A DNA stretch of 48,161 nucleotides, taken from assembly GCF_008386585.1 (NCBI RefSeq), contig NZ_VUOB01000055.1:1-48161 (forward strand). The letters are read 5' to 3'. Below the pieces are notes generated by a model. The model saw only the letters and a program-made list of their open reading frames with translations, made no database searches and was not told the origin of the DNA. This document shows positions 42,505 through 48,161 of the stretch, piece by piece. Origin of the DNA: Solihabitans fulvus (lineage in GTDB: Bacteria; Actinomycetota; Actinomycetes; Mycobacteriales; Pseudonocardiaceae). How positions within the stretch are numbered: the first letter of the stretch is position 1; the number at the start of each line of letters is the position of its first letter. The position numbers were made by a program, and so were the translations under genes.

Positions 42505-44118
42505 ATGCGAAGAGCGCGTTCGATCACCTGGTTGGCACTGCCCGTGGCGCTGGTCCTGGCGGCCGCTGGCTGCGGCAGCGGCGGCGACACCAACTCGGCC
42601 GGCAGCGGCGGGGAGAGCGGCACCGTCTCGATCTACGGCACCGAGCCCAAAGCCACCCTGCTCCCGGCCAACACCACCGAGCTTGGCGGCAACAAGGCCG
42701 TCAGCGCGCTGTACGTCGGGCTGCTCGCCTACCGGCCGGAGGACGCCAAGCCCTACAACCTGATGGCCGATTCGATCAAGACCAGCGACGCCAAGGTCTT
42801 CGACATCACCATCAAGAAGGGCTGGAAGTTCCACGACGGGTCCGAGGTCAAGGCCAAGAACTACGTCGACGCCTGGAACTACGGCGCCTACGCGCCCAAC
42901 GCGCAGCAGGCCGCGAGCTTCTTCGAGAACATCCAGGGTTACGCCGACGTCAACCCGCCGAAGGAGGGCGACAAGCCCACGGCGCAGACGATGTCCGGCC
43001 TGAAGGTGCTAGGCGACTACGAGTTCCAGGTCACGCTGAACGCGCCGTTCTCGGTCTTCCAGACCAAGCTCGGCTTCTCGGCGTTCTACCCGCTGCCCGA
43101 CGCGTTCTTCAAGGACCCCAAGGGCTTCGCGGACAAGCCGATCGGCAACGGGCCGATGAAGTTCGTGTCCCGCACGCCGAATGCCGACATCAAGCTGACC
43201 AGGTTCGACGACTACCAGGGCGAGAACAAGGTCCACTTCAAGGACCTCGACATCAAGATCTACTCCTCGCAGGAGGCCGCCTACAGCGACCTGCTCGCCG
43301 GCAACCTGGACTTCATGGAGGCGTTGCCGCCCAACGCCAAGGTCGCCGACAAGTACAAGGCGGACCTCGGCGACCACGTGCTGACGACGCACCTGCTCGG
43401 CATCAGCACGATCGCGATCCCCTACTACGTGCCCGGGTATAACAACCTGGACCTGCGCAAGGCGATCTCGCTGGCGATCGACCGGGACAAGATCACCAAG
43501 ACGGTGCTCAACGGCAGCTACGTGCCGGCCGACGGCTGGATCTCCTCGGGCATCGAGGGCTACCAGCCCGACGTGTGCGGTGAGTGGTGCAAGTTCGACC
43601 CGGCCAAGGCCAAGGACTACTTCCAGAAGTCCGGCTTCACCGGCAAGCTGACCATCGCCTCGAACGCCGACGGCGGCCGCAAGGAGCCGCTTGAGGCGGC
43701 CTGCGCCAGCATCGCGCAGACGCTTGGCGTGTCCTGCGAGTTCGTGCCGTCGACCAACTTCGGCGCGTTCCGCCAGCTGGCCGACTCGCACCAGTTCACC
43801 GGCATGAGCCGGATGGACTGGTCGGCCGACTACCCGTCGATCGAGGACTTCCTCACGCCGATCTACCGCACCGGCGGCTCCTCGAACGACTCGCTGTACT
43901 CCAACCCCGAGTTCGACAAGCTGTTGGCCCAGGCGGACGCCACGGCCGACAAGGACGCGGCGATCAAGATCTACCAGCAGGCGCACGCCCTCCTGGCGAA
44001 GGACCTTCCTTCGGTCCCGGTGTGGGACGAGAAGGGCATCGGCGGCTTCTCCAAGAACCTGAAGGCCGCGAAGCTCAACTTCCAGCGCCAGGCGGAGATC
44101 TCCGAGTTCCGGCTCTGA
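42505..44118 (+). CDS. Oligopeptide/dipeptide ABC transporter substrate-binding lipoprotein
   Basis: The extracytoplasmic binding protein of a peptide-type importer. The 537-residue protein has a lipobox LAAAGC (Cys23), a Gly/Ser linker and an SBP family 5 fold: GTVSIYGTEPKATLLPANT, FDITIKKGWKFHDGSEVKAKNYVDAWNYG, YEFQVTLNAPFS, GNGPMKFVSRTP, NNLDLRKAISLAIDRDKITKTVLNG and LLAKDLPSVPVWDEKGIGGFS. Ligand (peptide, nickel or sugar) cannot be read from sequence. First gene of a five-gene operon. Confidence 0.93.
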   Translation: MRRARSITWLALPVALVLAAAGCGSGGDTNSAGSGGESGTVSIYGTEPKATLLPANTTELGGNKAVSALYVGLLAYRPEDAKPYNLMADSIKTSDAKVFDITIKKGWKFHDGSEVKAKNYVDAWNYGAYAPNAQQAASFFENIQGYADVNPPKEGDKPTAQTMSGLKVLGDYEFQVTLNAPFSVFQTKLGFSAFYPLPDAFFKDPKGFADKPIGNGPMKFVSRTPNADIKLTRFDDYQGENKVHFKDLDIKIYSSQEAAYSDLLAGNLDFMEALPPNAKVADKYKADLGDHVLTTHLLGISTIAIPYYVPGYNNLDLRKAISLAIDRDKITKTVLNGSYVPADGWISSGIEGYQPDVCGEWCKFDPAKAKDYFQKSGFTGKLTIASNADGGRKEPLEAACASIAQTLGVSCEFVPSTNFGAFRQLADSHQFTGMSRMDWSADYPSIEDFLTPIYRTGGSSNDSLYSNPEFDKLLAQADATADKDAAIKIYQQAHALLAKDLPSVPVWDEKGIGGFSKNLKAAKLNFQRQAEISEFRL

Positions 44119-44135
44119 CCCACTGACGGCGTGAC

Positions 44136-44172
44136 GGACCCGGCCCCGGTGCCACCGCATCGGGCCGGGTCC
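44136..44172 (+). terminator. Intercistronic hairpin between binding protein and permease genes
   Basis: GGACCCGGCCC / GGGCCGGGTCC form a perfect 11-bp stem; the 15-base loop holds a smaller CGGTG/CACCG pair. It probably acts as a partial terminator or mRNA stabiliser giving excess binding protein. Confidence 0.75.
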
Positions 44173-44210
44173 GGCGCCGACCACTTCCCACCACGCCAAG
44201 GAGTGGACGC

Positions 44211-45137
44211 ATGGGTCGCTACATCCTGCGGCGCTTCCTCCAACTCATCCCGGTCTTCTTCGGCACCACCTTCATCATCTACACGCTGGTGTGGGCGATT
44301 CCGACCGATCCGTTCGCCGGCAAGTGCGGGCAGCGCCCGTGCCCGGCGTCCTACATCGAGGTGATGCGGGCGAAGTTCAACCTCGGCGACCCGCTGATCG
44401 TCCAGTACTTCAAGTATCTAGGCCGGCTGCTCACCGGCGACTTCGGCGAGACCTTCGCCGGCCTGTCCGTCGGCAAGCTGATCTCCACCGCCTACCCGGT
44501 CACCGTGCGGCTCGCGCTCATCGCCGTGCTGATCGAGGCGGTCATCGGCATCGGCGCCGGCGTGCTCACCGGCCTGCGCAACAAGGGTTTCCTGGACAAC
44601 CTCGTGCTGGTGTCCACGCTGTTCCTCATCTCGCTTCCGGTGTTCGTCACCGGCTTCGTGCTCCAGATCGTGCTCGGCGTGCAGTGGCACCTGATCAGCC
44701 CGACGGTGTCGCGGGCCGCGACCTTCGGCGAGCTGATCGTGCCCGGCTTCGTGCTCGGCAGCCTGTCCATGGCCTACGTCGCGAGGCTCACCAGGACGAG
44801 CATCGCGGAGAACCGGCACGCCGACTTCGTCCGCACCGCCATCGCCAAGGGGCAGCCGACCAAGCGGGTGGTCGGCATCCACCTGCTGCGCAACTCCGTC
44901 ATCCCGGTGCTCACGCTGCTCGGCACCGACCTCGGCGCCCTGATGGGCGGCGCGATCGTCACCGAGGGCGTGTTCAACATCAACGGCATCGGCGGCCAGA
45001 TCTTCCGAGGCATCCAGGACAAGGAGGGCGTGCTGGTGACCGGCATCGTCACCCTCCTGGTGCTCGTCTACCTGCTGGCGAGCCTGCTCGTCGACCTGCT
45101 CTACGCCGTACTCGACCCGAGGATTCGCTATGACTGA
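44211..45137 (+). CDS. Peptide ABC transporter permease, DppB/OppB family
   Basis: A membrane subunit of the importer, 308 residues with six likely helices. Family features are the N-terminal helix GRYILRRFLQLIPVFFGTTF, IVQYFKYLGRLLTGDFGETF, and the EAA loop with RTAIAKGQPTKRVVGIHLLRNSVIPVLT, then GALMGGAIVTEGVFNINGIGG. The ATG follows AAGGAG. Its last eight bases overlap the next gene, indicating translational coupling. Confidence 0.93.
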   Translation: MGRYILRRFLQLIPVFFGTTFIIYTLVWAIPTDPFAGKCGQRPCPASYIEVMRAKFNLGDPLIVQYFKYLGRLLTGDFGETFAGLSVGKLISTAYPVTVRLALIAVLIEAVIGIGAGVLTGLRNKGFLDNLVLVSTLFLISLPVFVTGFVLQIVLGVQWHLISPTVSRAATFGELIVPGFVLGSLSMAYVARLTRTSIAENRHADFVRTAIAKGQPTKRVVGIHLLRNSVIPVLTLLGTDLGALMGGAIVTEGVFNINGIGGQIFRGIQDKEGVLVTGIVTLLVLVYLLASLLVDLLYAVLDPRIRYD

Positions 45138-46053
45138 ACCGAGCGAACTCCAGCTATCCGAGGCGCCGCCAGGCGGGCTGACCAGACAGGGCAGCCTGTG
45201 GGGCGACGCGTGGCGGGAACTGCGCCGCAAGCCGAGGTTCGTGATCTCCGCGGCGATCATCCTGGTGGTGCTGCTGATGGCGGTCGTCCCCAGCCTGTTC
45301 ACCTCGGTCGACCCCAACTTCGCCGACCTGGACCACTCGCGGGCGCTGCCCTCAGGCGACGCCTGGTTCGGCTACGACCTCCAGGGCAGGAACCTCTTCG
45401 CGCGAACGGTCTACGGCACCAGGGCGTCGCTGATCGTCGGCGTGACCTCGGCGCTGCTGACCGTGCTGATCGGCTCGGTCATCGGCATCGTCGCCGGCTA
45501 CTACGGGAAGTGGCTGGACAGCCTGCTGTCCAGGTTCGGCGACATCTTCGCCGGCATGCCGTTCGTGCTCGGCGCGATCGTCATCCTCACCACGCTGAAC
45601 GCGCCGACCAGCAACCCGAGCCAGACCAGGATCATCGTGCAGGTCGTGCTGTCCATCGCGGTGCTGTCCTGGCCGGTGGCGATGCGGATCATGCGCTCCG
45701 CGACGCTGGTGGCCAAGCAGTTGGACTACGTCAAGGCCGCGCGCGGGCTGGGCGCCAGCCCGTTCCGGATCATCTTCCGGCACCTGCTGCCCAACACGCT
45801 CGCGCCGGTCATGGTGTACGCGACGATCGCGGTCGGCGCGTTCATCGGCGCCGAGGCGACGCTGGCGTTCCTCGGCATCGGGCTGCGCCCTCCCGTGGTG
45901 TCCTGGGGCGTGATGATCAGCGACTCCAGCAACTACGTCCGGACGGTGCCGCACATGCTGTTGTTCCCCGCGGCCTTCGTGACGATCACGGTGCTGGCCT
46001 TCGTGATGCTCGGCGACGCGGTGCGCGACGCCCTCGATCCCAAGTCGCGCTAG
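45130..46053 (+). CDS. Peptide ABC transporter permease, DppC/OppC family
   Basis: The second membrane subunit, 307 residues with an extended cytosolic N-terminus and six likely helices. Features are LRRKPRFVISAAIILVVLL, HWFG-like GDAWFGYDLQGRNLFARTVYGTR, the EAA loop DYVKAARGLGASPFRIIFRHLLPN, and a C-terminal GDAVRDALDPKSR, the OppC/DppC signature. It overlaps the previous gene by eight bases and ends 11 bp before the first ATPase. Confidence 0.93.
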   Translation: MTEPSELQLSEAPPGGLTRQGSLWGDAWRELRRKPRFVISAAIILVVLLMAVVPSLFTSVDPNFADLDHSRALPSGDAWFGYDLQGRNLFARTVYGTRASLIVGVTSALLTVLIGSVIGIVAGYYGKWLDSLLSRFGDIFAGMPFVLGAIVILTTLNAPTSNPSQTRIIVQVVLSIAVLSWPVAMRIMRSATLVAKQLDYVKAARGLGASPFRIIFRHLLPNTLAPVMVYATIAVGAFIGAEATLAFLGIGLRPPVVSWGVMISDSSNYVRTVPHMLLFPAAFVTITVLAFVMLGDAVRDALDPKSR

Positions 46054-46064
46054 GGGAGGCTCCG

Positions 46065-47117
46065 ATGTCCGAGTCCGTCTACGACGGCGCCACCGGAACG
46101 TTCGTGTCGCCGCAGGCGCGCGAGGCGGCCGAGGCCGAGCCGCTGCTCGAGATCGCTGACCTGCGGGTGGAGTTCCGCACCCGCGACGGCGTCGCCAACG
46201 TGCTCAACGGCGTCTCCTACCGGGTCTCTGTCGGGGAAACCCTTGCGGTACTTGGTGAATCTGGCTCAGGTAAGAGCGTGACCGCGCAGGCGGTGATGGG
46301 CATCCTGGACACGCCGCCCGCCTTCGTCACCGGCGGCGAGGTGCGGTTCCACGGCGAGAACCTGCTCGCCGCCGACGCCGACCGCCGGATGGCGGTGCGC
46401 GGCGACGGCATCGCGATGATTTTCCAGGACGCCCTGTCTGCGCTGAACCCGGTGTTCACCGTCGGCTTCCAGATCGAGGAGCAGCTGCGGGTGCGGCGCG
46501 GCATGACCCGCGCCGACGCGCGCAAGCGGGCGGTGGAACTCCTCGACCTGGTCAGGATTCCCGGCGCGGCACGGCGGATTCGCGAGTACCCGCACCAGTT
46601 CTCCGGCGGGATGCGGCAGCGCGCCATGATCGCGATGTCGCTCGCGCTCGATCCCGAGGTGCTGATCGCGGACGAGCCGACCACCGCGCTGGACGTCACC
46701 GTGCAGGCCCAGATCATGGACCTGCTCGCGGAGATCCAGCGCGAGCGCGACATGGGGCTGATCCTGATCACGCACGACCTCGGCGTGGTCGCCGACGTCG
46801 CCGACCGGATCGCCGTCATGTACGCGGGCCGGATCGTGGAGGAGGCCGACGTCTACTCGCTGTTCCGCTCGCCGGGTCACCCCTACACGGCGGCGCTGCT
46901 GGAGTCGTTGCCCCGACTGGACCTCAAGGGCCAGGAGCTGCGCACGATCAAGGGCCTGCCGCCGAGCCTCACCGACATACCGCCGGGCTGCCCGTTCCAT
47001 CCACGGTGCGCGATGGCCGCCGACGTCTGCGCGACGACGGTGCCGGAGTTCCGCCACCTCGGCGACGGTCGGGCCAGCGCGTGCCACTTCGCGGGGGAGA
47101 TGCAGAGCCGTGGCTGA
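46065..47117 (+). CDS. Peptide ABC transporter ATP-binding protein, DppD/OppD family
   Basis: The first of two ATPases, 350 residues. Walker A is GESGSGKS, Q-loop FQDALSALNPVFTVG, signature FSGGMRQRAMIAMSLALDP, Walker B LIADEPTTALDV and H-loop ITHDLGVVADVADR. The C-terminal oligopeptide_trp domain has HPYTAALLESLPRL and a Cys cluster (PPGCPFHPRCAMAADVC), which in relatives binds an Fe-S cluster. GGGGAGG precedes the ATG. About 40 bases around Walker A use A/T-ending codons far more than the rest of the gene. Confidence 0.93.
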   Translation: MSESVYDGATGTFVSPQAREAAEAEPLLEIADLRVEFRTRDGVANVLNGVSYRVSVGETLAVLGESGSGKSVTAQAVMGILDTPPAFVTGGEVRFHGENLLAADADRRMAVRGDGIAMIFQDALSALNPVFTVGFQIEEQLRVRRGMTRADARKRAVELLDLVRIPGAARRIREYPHQFSGGMRQRAMIAMSLALDPEVLIADEPTTALDVTVQAQIMDLLAEIQRERDMGLILITHDLGVVADVADRIAVMYAGRIVEEADVYSLFRSPGHPYTAALLESLPRLDLKGQELRTIKGLPPSLTDIPPGCPFHPRCAMAADVCATTVPEFRHLGDGRASACHFAGEMQSRG

Positions 47118-48108
47118 GGCGATTCTCGAGGTCACCGACCTGGTGAAGCACTTCCCGGTGCGGGTCGGCGTGCTGGTGAAGCGGACCGTCGGGCACGTCA
47201 AGGCGGTCGACGGTGTCTCCTTCGCGCTGCGGCAGGGCGAAACCCTTGGCGTGGTTGGCGAGTCCGGCTGCGGCAAGTCCACCCTCGCCCAGGTGTTGAT
47301 GCGCCTGGAACCGCCGACGAGCGGGAGCGTGCGGTTCAACGGGGAGGACGTGTTCGCCAAGCGCGGCGCGGCGTTGCGCAGGCTGCGCCGCGACATCCAG
47401 ATCGTCCTCCAGGATCCCTACACCTCGCTCAACCCGAGGATGACCGTCGGCGACATCGTCGGCGAGCCCTTCGAGATCCACCGGGACGTCGCGCCCAAGG
47501 GCGATCGCCGCAGGCGCGTCCAGGACCTGCTCGACGTCGTCGGCCTGAACCCCGAGCACATCAACCGGTATCCGCACCAGTTCTCCGGCGGGCAGCGGCA
47601 GCGCATCGGCATCGCCCGCGCGTTGGCGTTGCGCCCCAAGGTGATCATCTGCGACGAGCCAGTGTCCGCGCTGGACGTGTCCATCCAGGCGCAGGTGATG
47701 AACCTGCTCGGCGAGCTACAGACCGAGTTCGGACTGTCCTATGTGTTCATCGCGCACGACCTGTCGGTGGTGCGGCACCTGTCCGACCGAGTCGCGGTGA
47801 TGTACCTCGGCAAGATCGTGGAGATCGGCACCGACGAGCAGATCTACGAACACCCCAGCCACCCCTACACGCAGGCGCTGCTGTCCGCGGTGCCGGTGCC
47901 CGACCCGCAGCTGCGCGGGCAGCGCGACATCATCCGGCTGACCGGGGACGTGCCGAGCCCGATCGACCCGCCGTCGGGCTGCCGGTTCCGCACCCGCTGC
48001 TGGAAGGCCCAGGACGTCTGCGCCGAACAGGAACCGCCCCTGGCGGTCAGCGTCGGCGAGCACCCCAGCGCCTGCCACTTCGCCGAGGAACGCTCCGTCG
48101 TCCCCTGA
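47110..48108 (+). CDS. Peptide ABC transporter ATP-binding protein, DppF/OppF family
   Basis: The second ATPase, 332 residues. It has LVKHFPVR at the N-terminus, Walker A GESGCGKST, QDPYTSLNPRMTVGDIVGEP, signature FSGGQRQRIGIARALALRP, Walker B ICDEPVSALDV and H-loop IAHDLSVVRHLSDR. The C-terminal part has HPYTQALLSAVPVPDP and the Cys cluster PSGCRFRTRCWKAQDVC. The GTG start overlaps the previous gene by eight bases. Last gene of the operon; a hairpin repeat begins after it. Confidence 0.93.
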   Translation: MAEAILEVTDLVKHFPVRVGVLVKRTVGHVKAVDGVSFALRQGETLGVVGESGCGKSTLAQVLMRLEPPTSGSVRFNGEDVFAKRGAALRRLRRDIQIVLQDPYTSLNPRMTVGDIVGEPFEIHRDVAPKGDRRRRVQDLLDVVGLNPEHINRYPHQFSGGQRQRIGIARALALRPKVIICDEPVSALDVSIQAQVMNLLGELQTEFGLSYVFIAHDLSVVRHLSDRVAVMYLGKIVEIGTDEQIYEHPSHPYTQALLSAVPVPDPQLRGQRDIIRLTGDVPSPIDPPSGCRFRTRCWKAQDVCAEQEPPLAVSVGEHPSACHFAEERSVVP

Positions 48109-48140
48109 CCCCGCGTTCCCCCATGTCCCCATGTCCCCGC

Positions 48141-48161
48141 GTCATGAAGGGTCCCGTCAGG
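48141..48161. repeat. Partial copy of long hairpin repeat at window edge
   Basis: The first 19 bases equal the reverse complement of the right arm of the hairpin at 35279-35301. It lies 32 bp after the last ATPase gene and is cut by the window end. A short CCCCATGT tandem precedes it. It is probably the operon terminator. Confidence 0.65.

Overview
The window is very G+C-rich DNA with strong third-position G/C bias, many GTG starts and several apparently leaderless genes, which points to an actinobacterium. Gene order, protein style and PI-PLC/phytase/efeUOB accessory genes suggest the order Pseudonocardiales (Amycolatopsis or Saccharothrix-like); the genus is inferred, not proven. The backbone matches the gene order I recall for Mycobacterium tuberculosis Rv1017c-Rv1026: prs, glmU, a TetR regulator, mfd, mazG, a lytic transglycosylase, eno, ftsB/divIC, a DUF501 gene and ppx. 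Here it is stretched over about 42 kb by several accessory insertions.

Layout. 1-5.1 kb (minus strand): prs (cut by the window edge), glmU, a GGDEF diguanylate cyclase, tRNA-Gln and a membrane-anchored alpha/beta hydrolase. 5.2-7.7 kb (plus): an acyl-CoA desaturase behind a CCGTAA-type dyad, the conserved TetR regulator, a broken MarR fragment, and a SnoaL-like gene behind a perfect 20-bp inverted repeat with two nested palindromes. 7.7-8.8 kb (minus): a lower-G+C PIN/HTH toxin-antitoxin pair. 9-18 kb (plus): mfd, a SurA-N lipoprotein, mazG and a tricorn-type protease. 18-22 kb: a small secreted His/Cys protein (plus) and the efeUOB ferrous-iron uptake operon (minus) with an IdeR/DmdR-type iron box. 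22-23 kb: a lytic transglycosylase.

23.1-36.6 kb is a phosphate-acquisition island. An 11-bp-periodic PHO-box-like array precedes a YegP-like gene, pstC, pstA, a stalked membrane-anchored PstS-like protein, an 867-residue exported PstS-related protein and a sortase-fold protein that has lost its catalytic His and Cys. After these come a membrane protein, a phytase-like esterase, a conventional PstS, pstB (divergent, about 8 kb from the permeases) and a secreted phosphatidylinositol phospholipase C. The translationally coupled PstS-like/giant/pseudo-sortase trio is the best candidate for an undescribed system: possibly a surface phosphate-capture complex feeding PstCA, powered by the distant PstB.

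36.6-48.1 kb (mostly plus): a TPR protein (minus), eno, ftsB-like, DUF501, a second lytic transglycosylase with a Thr/Pro/Ser-rich tail, ppx, and a five-gene oligopeptide/dipeptide ABC importer. Long hairpin repeats occur at a convergent gene junction near 35.3 kb and at the right edge, and a palindrome GTCCANNGTGGAC recurs across the window.
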